From an uncultured Dorea sp. (GTDB lineage Bacteria; Bacillota; Clostridia; Lachnospirales; Lachnospiraceae), in the NCBI GenBank assembly GCA_910587575.1, contig CAJULU010000086.1:557-8255 (forward strand): a DNA stretch of 7,699 nt. The letters are read 5' to 3'. Positions within the stretch are counted from its first letter, which is position 1; the number at the start of each line of letters is the position of its first letter. A program made the translations under genes and the position numbers. The notes below the pieces were generated by a model. It worked only from the letters and a program-made list of their open reading frames with translations. It ran no database searches and had not been told where the DNA came from. Shown here piece by piece: positions 1-6,166 of the stretch.

Positions 1-971
1 GCCACCTGCGCCCCTTGAATCACAATCTGCTCTGCAAGATCCGAAAATTCCGGATGATTACGGATATTTTTAATCACATCGTCAAACAGCGTATTGTTCG
101 CCTTTAATAGTTCCTTCACAGCAGCCCGAAGCCCAATCTTATCCCAGGACAATCCGCTTTCATCCATAATCTTACACAGACAACTCACCAGAAATGGATA
201 CCCGCCTGTATACCCATACAACCCCTGGGCCATCTGCAGAATATCCATGCCGGCATGCACATCCTCTTCATATTCCTTCAGCATGCTTGCAATCTCATTT
301 ACCGAAAGCCCCATATCCACGTTAAAAACTGCAGAAATATTCCACGGGCTGTTATAATTCATCCCATCATCCGGGCGTATTTTCATTTTCAGATTCTTAA
401 TATCATGCACACCTGCCAGTATCACACTGGCAAATGTCGCATCTCCGCCTACTCTCCTCCTCAGATATCTCTCCCTCAGTAACCCAAGGAACGCCAGAAA
501 TACTTGATGATCTGACGCTTTATCCACTTCGTCAATCATCAATATCACCGGCTTCCCCGCACGCTCGCACAACTCCGTGATACGGTCTCCAATCTCCTCC
601 ATGGCCAGCGTCTGGCTGATCTGATTCTGAAAAATCCGGGCCAGTTCTGGATATAATTTCTTCAGCGTCTTATAAATACTGATATTCAGACCTTGTGCAA
701 AATTGTTAAGAGAAAGGAAATATTCCTCCTTGCCTTCAAAACTGATACTCAGAACAACACAACGTTCTTTCAGCTTTTCCTGCACCAGATACAGAATCGT
801 AGTCTTACCGTACTGCCGTGCCCGGTTAATCGTAAAATACTCGTCTCGGTCTACATATTCTTCTATAATACGTCTAACCTTATCCTGCACATCCGCCATA
901 TAATGATACTGCGGAATACAAAGCCCGGTTATATTAAACTTTTTCCGTTTCTGTGATACCCCTCTCTCCAT
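1..971 (-). CDS. AAA-like ATPase (NRARQYGKTT type), 3' end beyond window
   Basis: The reading frame stays open from ATG 971 to the window edge, giving about 323 N-terminal residues of a longer protein. A variant P-loop, NRARQYGKTT, lies at residues 49-58; it keeps GKT but lacks the usual first glycine. A Walker B strand, PVILMIDEVDKA, lies at 141-152, and a sensor-1-like ILAGVHDIKN follows. The opening FNITGLCIPQYHYM and the P-loop resemble the AAA-like domain family (Pfam AAA_35 type) common in gut Clostridia. From memory, such proteins often end in a PD-(D/E)XK-like domain, but that part is not visible here. The start is well supported: AAAGGAG at 978-984 sits 6 nt upstream. The upstream gene stops only 16 nt away, so the two are probably cotranscribed. 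The protein should be cytoplasmic, with no signal peptide or membrane segment. Its biological role is not established; defence or a mobile-element function is only a guess. Confidence 0.88.
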   Translation of the reverse strand, partial: MERGVSQKRKKFNITGLCIPQYHYMADVQDKVRRIIEEYVDRDEYFTINRARQYGKTTILYLVQEKLKERCVVLSISFEGKEEYFLSLNNFAQGLNISIYKTLKKLYPELARIFQNQISQTLAMEEIGDRITELCERAGKPVILMIDEVDKASDHQVFLAFLGLLRERYLRRRVGGDATFASVILAGVHDIKNLKMKIRPDDGMNYNSPWNISAVFNVDMGLSVNEIASMLKEYEEDVHAGMDILQMAQGLYGYTGGYPFLVSCLCKIMDESGLSWDKIGLRAAVKELLKANNTLFDDVIKNIRNHPEFSDLAEQIVIQGAQV

Positions 972-987
972 CTACCGCTCCTTTGGC

Positions 988-2301
988 TCACCTGAAACTG
1001 TTCTGATAAGAAGCATAAACCTGCCTGCGATCAATATGGCTGGTTCTGATCAGTCCTGAAATCCACGGCTTCTTTTCTGCCAGCGCTCTGTTTTCATCCA
1101 GACTGCCGTCCAGAGCATCCATGAATTTTTCCATAAACGGCTTCCAGACATGATGAAGCATCTCTGCCAGCCGGCCGCTTACATCCGCCTCTTCGATTTC
1201 CTTCTGCGCCGAGCTCTCCCGGGCCGCCAGAAACGTACCTAATGCAGAATCTTTCTCCCTTGTATTCCATATCATTTCCGGTCTTTTCAGCTGTTCAGAA
1301 AGTGATTTCGCATAAGTGCCTGCAAACAATATATCTTTCGTATCATAGGGAACCCGTCCGGCTAACTCTGGATTTGCCGGTTCCAATTCTTCCTTCTCTC
1401 CTGCAGATACCGCAAAACTCTCTCTTAACCGAGCCGCCATATATGCATCGTCCTGTTTCAGCCACTGGTCAGAAGAAACATCTGTTTCTGCGTAAATATC
1501 TGTCTGCGCAAGATACTCTTCATAAGCAGCCGCTTTTTTATCCACCATGGCCAGGACGCTGGTTTTCATGTCCTCAGATACTCCCGTCTGCCCGAGACTT
1601 TCATAAAAATCTCCAATACTGCCCGCATAAGAATCCGCCAGTTCTTCTTTTGTCTCTGCATAAATCTGTTCCAGTTTCTCCATCTCAAGAAGCTGCTGAT
1701 CGCCGGTGTATTGATTCTGAATCCGGTCCTTGAGAACAGCATACCGGGAAGCAAGATAATCCGCTTTCATTTCAAGACGCTCAACGTTAAAGAATCCGGT
1801 CCGCATCTGCACAAAATCTGCATCCACGCCGCGCCAGTCTATTTCCGTACCCAGTCCTTCTTCATTTAATTTCTGGCGGAAACTTTCCAGTTCATCCTCA
1901 CAGACCTGATCTGGCAGAATCACCCGCACAATCTCCGTTGAGTTCTGTGCAGATGAACTGAGTTCTATCCGGCCCTCGATACGGTACTGCTTCAGATACT
2001 GATTTAATAAAGCGTCTTTCTCCGTATACGATGCCCGTTCAGAGGGAGGAAGCAGTTCAGCCTTTAATCTTTCATCCGGCAAAACCTGCGTATATTCGAA
2101 AGAACCGATCGGCCGCATATTTCTTCCATCCGGTCTGTAAATGCCGCTTTCCCATTCTGACTGCGCAGAACCGGATGTAAAACAATCCTGGCGGACAGAT
2201 AATCTGTTTCGATTCGTAAACGCCGTATTCCGATCCGCTCCTGCATGATTCCGTATTACTGTGTTCAGATAGCTGTGAACACCTATTTTCCCAATAAACA
2301 T
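988..2301 (-). CDS. Unrecognised 437-aa soluble helix-rich protein
   Basis: I do not recognise the family. The gene is well supported: ATG 2301 has AGGGGGG at 2309-2315 with 7 nt spacing, a near-consensus promoter lies at 2381-2409, and no longer frame competes. The product has no signal peptide or membrane segment. The first 65 residues are polar and Asn/Arg/Ser/Gly-rich (IRNHAGADRNTAFTNRNR), and probably flexible. Residues 70-165 look like a mixed alpha/beta region (EIVRVILPDQ, GTEIDWRGVDADFV). Residues 172-265 are highly charged and helical, with possible coiled coil. A second helical stretch (285-300, 325-345) leads to a conserved-looking C-terminus, WKPFMEKFMDAL (386-397) and KPWISGLIRTSHIDRR (411-426). 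There are only two cysteines, C40 and C134. It is the first gene of a likely operon with the AAA ATPase at 971, so a partner or substrate-recognition role for that ATPase is possible but is inference only. Confidence 0.8.
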   Translation of the reverse strand: MFIGKIGVHSYLNTVIRNHAGADRNTAFTNRNRLSVRQDCFTSGSAQSEWESGIYRPDGRNMRPIGSFEYTQVLPDERLKAELLPPSERASYTEKDALLNQYLKQYRIEGRIELSSSAQNSTEIVRVILPDQVCEDELESFRQKLNEEGLGTEIDWRGVDADFVQMRTGFFNVERLEMKADYLASRYAVLKDRIQNQYTGDQQLLEMEKLEQIYAETKEELADSYAGSIGDFYESLGQTGVSEDMKTSVLAMVDKKAAAYEEYLAQTDIYAETDVSSDQWLKQDDAYMAARLRESFAVSAGEKEELEPANPELAGRVPYDTKDILFAGTYAKSLSEQLKRPEMIWNTREKDSALGTFLAARESSAQKEIEEADVSGRLAEMLHHVWKPFMEKFMDALDGSLDENRALAEKKPWISGLIRTSHIDRRQVYASYQNSFR

Positions 2302-2341
2302 GAAACCACCCCCCTGGTACTACTTTCATTGATGCGCTCAT

Positions 2342-2369
2342 CTGTTATCAAGATCTAAAATGATAACAG
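2342..2369 (-). promoter_or_regulatory. 9-bp inverted repeat just downstream of promoter (operator or leader hairpin)
   Basis: CTGTTATCA (2342-2350) and TGATAACAG (2361-2369) are perfect inverted copies around a 10-nt centre that contains AGATCT. The repeat starts about 5 nt downstream of the predicted minus-strand transcription start and ends 26 nt before the Shine-Dalgarno. This position fits a repressor operator, or a hairpin at the 5' end of the mRNA. On the plus strand the right arm is followed by GTTTTT, so a weak terminator reading rightward is an alternative, but no plus-strand gene ends upstream of it. Confidence 0.5.
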
Positions 2370-2380
2370 GTTTTTCTGAT

Positions 2381-2409
2381 ATTATAACACGCTTTTCCTT
2401 CCTTTACAA
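2381..2409 (-). promoter_or_regulatory. Sigma-A type promoter for the 437-aa gene and AAA ATPase
   Basis: On the minus strand, TTGTAA (2404-2409, 4 of 6 consensus matches) and TATAAT (2381-2386, perfect) are separated by exactly 17 nt. Transcription would start near 2374, leaving a 5' leader of about 73 nt before ATG 2301. This is the best promoter seen in the window. The call is from motif inspection only. Confidence 0.7.
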
Positions 2410-2464
2410 TGATAGAAAACTCCGAGCGAAAGCTTTCCTGCGGATTCCATTCTACCTGTAAAAC

Positions 2465-2526
2465 TATAATAAAAATACAACGAAGTGCCCGAAACACTTG
2501 AAAAAATCGTTTTAAAATGAGAAAAT
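2465..2526 (+). promoter_or_regulatory. Candidate promoters for the AAA-nuclease gene
   Basis: There are two overlapping possibilities. The first is a perfect -10 box, TATAAT, at 2465-2470, but no good -35 lies at 16-18 nt. The second is TTGAAA (2498-2503, 5 of 6) with a 17-nt gap to GAAAAT (2521-2526, 4 of 6). The second would start transcription near 2533, giving a leader of about 37 nt to ATG 2570 and excluding the upstream ATG 2531. Neither is decisive. Confidence 0.35.
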
Positions 2527-2551
2527 AAGCATGAAAACTGAGAACAAGCCG

Positions 2552-2558
2552 AAAGGAG
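2552..2558 (+). promoter_or_regulatory. Shine-Dalgarno deciding the start of the AAA-nuclease gene
   Basis: AAAGGAG lies 11 nt before ATG 2570. The alternative in-frame ATG at 2531 has no comparable site. The protein read from 2570 begins MGRYLNLGN, which matches the usual beginning of this family, so 2570 is preferred despite the slightly long spacing. Confidence 0.6.
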
Positions 2559-2569
2559 AACACACCTCG

Positions 2570-4147
2570 ATGGGAAGATATCTGAATCTGGGAAATGCAG
2601 GATTCCAGTCTGTAAGAAAAGGTCTGTATGTAGACAAATCAGGATTGATTGCATTTATGAATAAAACTCTGGGAACAAAGGATAAGCTTACCTGTGTCAG
2701 CCGCCCAAGAAGGTTCGGCAAATCATTCGCAACCCAAATGCTGTGTGCCTATTATGACAAAAGCTGTAATTCCCAAAAATTGTTTCTGGATCTGGAGATT
2801 GCCGGCGAGCCAGACTTTGAAACACATCTGAATCGATATAATGTAATCTACATTGACATTACATGGTTTATTTCCACAGCAAAAAATATTCAAGACTCCG
2901 TAAAATATCTTCAAAAAGAAATTATAGACGAACTTTCCCACGCATTCCCGGATATCAATACAGAGAACTGCTCGCTTCCAATCGTATTGTCTGACATTAG
3001 TGATAAATCCGGAGAAAAATTTATTATTTTAATCGACGAGTGGGATGCGTTTTTCCGGGAAGCAACGGAGGCACACAACCTGCAGGAAGAATATGTACAA
3101 CTCTTACGAGGACTCTTCAAAAGCAGCCAGACCGATAAAATGATTGAAGCAGCTTACATGACTGGAATCTTACCGATAAAAAAATACGGAACGCAGTCAG
3201 CTCTCACTGATTTCCGGGAATATACCATGATAAATCCAAAAAAATTAGCAAAATATGTAGGATTTACCGAAACCGAGGTTCGCATACTTTGCCAGAATTA
3301 TAATATGGACTTTGAAGAAATGAGACGTTGGTATGACGGCTATTATTTTCAAAAAGAACATTCTATTTACAGTCCTAATTCCGTTATAGAAGCAATTCGT
3401 AATGAAGAATTCGGTACTTACTGGACAGAGACTGAGACTTATGAAAATTTAAAGTCCTATATTAATATGAACATGGACGGTCTGAAGAACATGATCATAG
3501 CCATGCTGGCTGGAGAGCGGTGTAACATCAGTATCCGCCGTTTTCAGAATGATATGACAGGTATGAAAAGCGCAGACGATGTCATGACTCTGCTTGTGCA
3601 CCTTGGATATCTTGCATTTGATTCTGCAAAAAGTGAAGTCTATATTCCAAACAGAGAGGTTACGGACGAGTTTAAAAATGCAGTAGAAGGCGGACACGGG
3701 GGAATCATTGCCGAAATGCTGAAGGAGTCAGAAGAATTATTGAAAGCAACTCTGACCGGCGACAGTGAACTAGTCGCCCAGAGACTTGACAAGGTTCATG
3801 CGTCTAACACTTCTATATTGGAATACAATAATGAAAATGCCCTAAGCTGTGTAATTACACTTGCTTATTTCAGCGCACAAAAAGAATATGATTTCATTCG
3901 GGAAATGCCGTCTGGCAAAGGATTTGCTGATATTCTGTTTTTACCCAGAAGGACTACAGACAAGTCCCCGCTTATTGTTGAACTGAAATGGAATAAAACA
4001 GCAAAGGGGGCGATTGAACAGATAAAAGAAAGAAATTATCCGGACGCTTTAAAAAGTTTCCATGTCCCGATTCTATTAGTTGGTATCAGCTATAACAAGG
4101 AAACCAAACATCATCAGTGTCTGATTGAAAGATATCATCACAAATAG
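2570..4147 (+). CDS. AAA-ATPase-like / PD-(D/E)XK nuclease fusion protein
   Basis: This is a complete 525-aa protein combining a predicted AAA-ATPase domain (PF09820 type) with a C-terminal PD-(D/E)XK nuclease domain (PF08011 type). The N-terminus MGRYLNLGNAGF and YVDKSGLIAFMN are typical of the family. A variant P-loop, SRPRRFGKS, lies at residues 44-52, and a Walker B strand, FIILIDEWDAFF, at 151-162 with D156/E157. The nuclease domain shows FADILFLPRR with D454, then LIVELKW with E471 and K473, followed by AIEQIKERNYPDAL; the putative metal-binding residues are therefore intact. The length is normal for the family and there is no frameshift. It is a soluble, cytoplasmic protein. The gene stands alone, between a divergent operon and its own terminator. 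Sampled lines run about 32-48% GC, mostly below 40%, against about 50-53% in the genes to the right, which hints at separate acquisition. Family members are numerous in gut Clostridia and Bacteroides, but their biological role is not established. A frame extension to ATG 2531 is possible. Confidence 0.93.
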   Translation: MGRYLNLGNAGFQSVRKGLYVDKSGLIAFMNKTLGTKDKLTCVSRPRRFGKSFATQMLCAYYDKSCNSQKLFLDLEIAGEPDFETHLNRYNVIYIDITWFISTAKNIQDSVKYLQKEIIDELSHAFPDINTENCSLPIVLSDISDKSGEKFIILIDEWDAFFREATEAHNLQEEYVQLLRGLFKSSQTDKMIEAAYMTGILPIKKYGTQSALTDFREYTMINPKKLAKYVGFTETEVRILCQNYNMDFEEMRRWYDGYYFQKEHSIYSPNSVIEAIRNEEFGTYWTETETYENLKSYINMNMDGLKNMIIAMLAGERCNISIRRFQNDMTGMKSADDVMTLLVHLGYLAFDSAKSEVYIPNREVTDEFKNAVEGGHGGIIAEMLKESEELLKATLTGDSELVAQRLDKVHASNTSILEYNNENALSCVITLAYFSAQKEYDFIREMPSGKGFADILFLPRRTTDKSPLIVELKWNKTAKGAIEQIKERNYPDALKSFHVPILLVGISYNKETKHHQCLIERYHHK

Positions 4148-4156
4148 TATGCCTTA

Positions 4157-4190
4157 ACGGGACTGTTACTCATAACAGTCCCGTCAGCTT
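4157..4190 (+). terminator. Rho-independent terminator of the AAA-nuclease gene
   Basis: A perfect 12-bp stem is formed by ACGGGACTGTTA (4157-4168) and TAACAGTCCCGT (4173-4184) around a CTCA loop. A short T-run, CTTTT, follows at 4188-4192. The stem begins 9 nt after the stop codon at 4147. Read leftward, the hairpin also follows the DUF2461 gene, but the trailing sequence is TTAAGG with no U-tract, so it is mainly a plus-strand terminator. Confidence 0.8.
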
Positions 4191-4231
4191 TTACAACTGC
4201 ACCGCCATCCACCCGGTTGTCTGTATTTTTC

Positions 4232-4915
4232 TTATCTTTCCGGCATTCTGAAGTCCGCAAGCGCACGGTTCAGATAATCATTAAATGGTTTCATAATACG
4301 GAAAACCGAAACTGCATGGTCCAGGAATGCCTCTCCGTCTCTGACCCCGGCGTCTGTCACCGGATATTCCAGATACCAGCTTTTATATTTTAAAAACTCT
4401 GCCTGCGGATGCTCTTTCTCGTACCCTGCCGGGACTCTCTTAAGCGCCGTTCCCTGTACAGTAAAATATTTCCGGAAATCCGGATCTCCGGTAATCTCCT
4501 CCCATTCCCTGCCATTCGCCGCAATATAATCCCGTACCATCGCAGTTGCCTCTTTAAACATATCCGCAAAGAGGCCTCCGCCCAGGAACGACTGCCCGCC
4601 CGGCTTTATCATGAGATAATACCCTACCGGAACCGGAAGCTTCCCTTTTGAGGAAATGTGCGCACGGAAGGCCGGATTATAAGGGGATTTATCATGGCTG
4701 AACCGGGTGTCTCTTACCAGCTTGAAGGTAAGGTCTCTGGGCTGGTTATGAAGGACGCTTCTGTCAAATTCTCCGATCTTAAGAATCAGTTCCTGAAGCA
4801 GTGATTCAAACTCTGCACTGGCCTCCTTATATTCTGCCTTATGCGCATGATACCATTCACGTTCATTATGGCTGCTTAAATCAGCCAGGTAATCTAATAT
4901 CAACTGTGTATTCAT
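4232..4915 (-). CDS. DUF2461 family protein
   Basis: This is a complete 227-aa protein of the DUF2461 (PF09365, TIGR02453) family, whose biochemical function is unknown. Typical conserved blocks are present in order: NEREWYHAHKAEYKEA (17-32), RDTRFSHDKSPYN (68-80), GYYLMIKPGGQSFLGGGL (98-115), LKRVPAGYEKEHP (158-170) and YKSWYLEYPV (177-186). The length is normal and there is no signal peptide or membrane segment. GGAGG at 4923-4927 lies 7 nt before the ATG. The start codon overlaps the stop of the sigma factor gene by four bases (ATGA), so translation is probably coupled and the two genes share an mRNA. Whether the protein acts in the sigma factor's response is unknown. Confidence 0.92.
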   Translation of the reverse strand: MNTQLILDYLADLSSHNEREWYHAHKAEYKEASAEFESLLQELILKIGEFDRSVLHNQPRDLTFKLVRDTRFSHDKSPYNPAFRAHISSKGKLPVPVGYYLMIKPGGQSFLGGGLFADMFKEATAMVRDYIAANGREWEEITGDPDFRKYFTVQGTALKRVPAGYEKEHPQAEFLKYKSWYLEYPVTDAGVRDGEAFLDHAVSVFRIMKPFNDYLNRALADFRMPER

Positions 4916-5772
4916 CTTTCCACCTCCGCATTTGCCACAACCGAATAGGACGCCCCATTCAGGAAATCTTCTACAAACTTCTTCAGACTCTCCGGCGGCT
5001 CATATACCTTGCAGAATGAAAATGTCTGGGACAGATCATCAATCTCCTCCATAGCCTCTTTTACCTCCAGTGTTGTCTGCCCTATGGCAGACGCTGAAGT
5101 AAAGAAAAGATTTTCCGGCATAATCCTGTGGTTCTGGATTGCATAATTGACCCGGTCTGCACATTTACATCTGCCCTTCCCATATTCACCGCAGTATTCC
5201 GAAAGGAAATCCGCCACCTTACGTCTTATGCGCACCAGTCTCTGCCTGTATGCCTCCGGAGTCATCCCCAGAATGTCCCCGGCAATGCGGCTGTCAATCC
5301 GGAACATGGTACCCAGAATAAAGATACACCGGCTCTCTGCATCCAGGCACTGTAACATGACGTTGGTGCAGGACAGCTTCAGTTCTTCCGCCAGAATCGA
5401 TTTCTCCACATCCTGGGTCAGATCCGGTACCTGATGAATATCTGCATTTTGAATATCATTTCCATAATATTCAAAACTCAGCGGGAATTTGGCAAACATA
5501 TGCTTTTTGTAGTCTTTCAGATGATTGGAAGCTATGCTGAATACCCAGGTGGAAAAGGAACTGTCCCCTTTATAGGATGACAGATGGGTCATGATTTTCA
5601 GCAGAATGTCCTGTGACGCATCCTCGGCGTCCGGGAACGTACCCAGCATCCGCAGGGAAAGATTGAATACCAGATCCTGCACACTGGAAAGCACAGTCTC
5701 AAGAGATTCCTTATCTCCGGCCACAGCCTTCTGAATCAATGCCAGTAGTTCTTCATTTGTTAATTTGCTCAT
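4912..5772 (-). CDS. ECF-like RNA polymerase sigma factor with Cys-rich C-terminal extension
   Basis: This is a 286-aa sigma-70 family protein of the extracytoplasmic-function type, which would direct RNA polymerase to its own promoters. Region 2 spans roughly residues 30-90 (LVFNLSLRMLG, DAEDASQDILLKIMTHL, STWVFSIASNHLKDYKK). Region 4, with the helix-turn-helix, spans 133-190 (AGDILGMTPEAYRQRLVRIRRK). It then departs from minimal ECF factors: C194, C202 and C204 form a CX7CXC cluster (CGEYGKGRCKC), possibly metal-binding, followed by about 80 further residues ending in a helical tail. Similar 'YCG...CxC' extensions are known in some ECF-like factors. The start at 5772 is chosen because AGAGG (5778-5782) lies 5 nt upstream and MSKLTNEELLALIQKAVAGD begins like a sigma N-terminus; the frame is open upstream to a GTG at 5916, but that stretch is Gly/Arg-rich and unlike the family. 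No anti-sigma gene is adjacent. The gene overlaps the next one by ATGA. Confidence 0.92.
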   Translation of the reverse strand: MSKLTNEELLALIQKAVAGDKESLETVLSSVQDLVFNLSLRMLGTFPDAEDASQDILLKIMTHLSSYKGDSSFSTWVFSIASNHLKDYKKHMFAKFPLSFEYYGNDIQNADIHQVPDLTQDVEKSILAEELKLSCTNVMLQCLDAESRCIFILGTMFRIDSRIAGDILGMTPEAYRQRLVRIRRKVADFLSEYCGEYGKGRCKCADRVNYAIQNHRIMPENLFFTSASAIGQTTLEVKEAMEEIDDLSQTFSFCKVYEPPESLKKFVEDFLNGASYSVVANAEVER

Positions 5773-5891
5773 AATTTCCTCTTTTCTGAAGCGTATTTCT
5801 GATTGGTACAGGGAAATGATTCTGACAGCTCTGACGCGCTCCCCGGCAAAGCTTCTCCCTCTGGCAGCTGCAAAGTAAAGTCCTGGTTCAT
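5769..5891 (-). CDS. Possible 40-aa leader ORF coupled to the sigma factor
   Basis: A short ORF starts at ATG 5891 with GGAGG (5900-5904) 8 nt upstream, as good a ribosome site as those of the large genes here. Its TGA stop (5771-5769) overlaps the sigma factor ATG (5772-5770) as ATGA, the same arrangement seen between the sigma factor and DUF2461 genes. The peptide begins MNQDFTLQLPEGEALPGSAS and ends NQKYASEKRKL; it is polar, acidic in the middle and basic at the end, with one cysteine and no membrane segment. I recognise no family. It may be a leader peptide that sets sigma factor translation, a small regulator, or a chance ORF. An extension to GTG 5951 has no ribosome site. Confidence 0.4.
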   Translation of the reverse strand: MNQDFTLQLPEGEALPGSASELSESFPCTNQKYASEKRKL

Positions 5892-6044
5892 CTGCCTTTC
5901 CTCCGCCAGGACACACCTTACTGAACCAGGTCTGGCCCTTTGTGTATACACCGCATGCGTTATGGTGTGCCTCTGGATCTATAAGATTAGACGGCAGATA
6001 TCAGCCTGTGTGACAATATTTCTCATTTTTTTCTTGTATCCAAT
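5892..6044. other. Intergenic stretch upstream of the sigma factor unit
   Basis: Apart from the Shine-Dalgarno of the small ORF, I see no gene here. The promoter of the sigma factor unit should lie in this stretch on the minus strand. TTGTCA-like and TATAGA-like boxes exist but are not spaced at 16-18 nt, so no housekeeping promoter is called. An ECF-type promoter, possibly autoregulated, would not be recognised this way. Confidence 0.4.
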
Positions 6045-6088
6045 AAAAAACTCGTGCAGAAAGCATATAGCCGCGCACTCTGCACAAG
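6045..6088 (-). terminator. Rho-independent terminator of the YyaL-like gene
   Basis: On the minus strand, CTTGTGCAGA (6088-6079) pairs with TCTGCACGAG (6060-6051) in a 10-bp stem with one G-U pair and an 18-nt loop, followed directly by TTTTTT (6050-6045). It lies about 80 nt after the stop of the gene at 6167 and separates it from the sigma factor unit. On the plus strand the stem has a C-A mismatch, so the leftward direction is preferred. Confidence 0.75.
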
Positions 6089-6166
6089 AAAACCGTTTTT
6101 TTGCATACCCGCCAACAGAACCGTTCGTCCGGAAATGAGCTCAGCTAAGTATCCAGCCTTTCAAAA

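Noticed and set aside
1242..1733. 163-aa plus-strand ORF antisense to the 437-aa gene
   Set aside because: It has no clear ribosome site or promoter, its composition is unlike a folded protein (many Pro, His, Leu), and it lies wholly inside the better supported minus-strand gene.
2531..2569. Upstream ATG extending the AAA-nuclease by 13 residues
   Set aside because: There is no good Shine-Dalgarno before it, the added residues are not family-like, and AAAGGAG lies between it and the preferred start.
5773..5916. 48-residue N-terminal extension of the sigma factor from GTG 5916
   Set aside because: The extension is Gly/Arg/Ala-rich and unlike sigma factors, and a good ribosome site lies just before ATG 5772.
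5942..5959. Adjacent palindromes GTGTATACAC and CGCATGCG
   Set aside because: Palindromes of 8-10 bp are expected several times by chance in 7.7 kb, and no promoter boxes place them as an operator.
5803..6138. 111-aa plus-strand ORF across the intergenic region
   Set aside because: It runs through the minus-strand terminator hairpin and the small ORF, has no ribosome site, and shows no recognisable domain.
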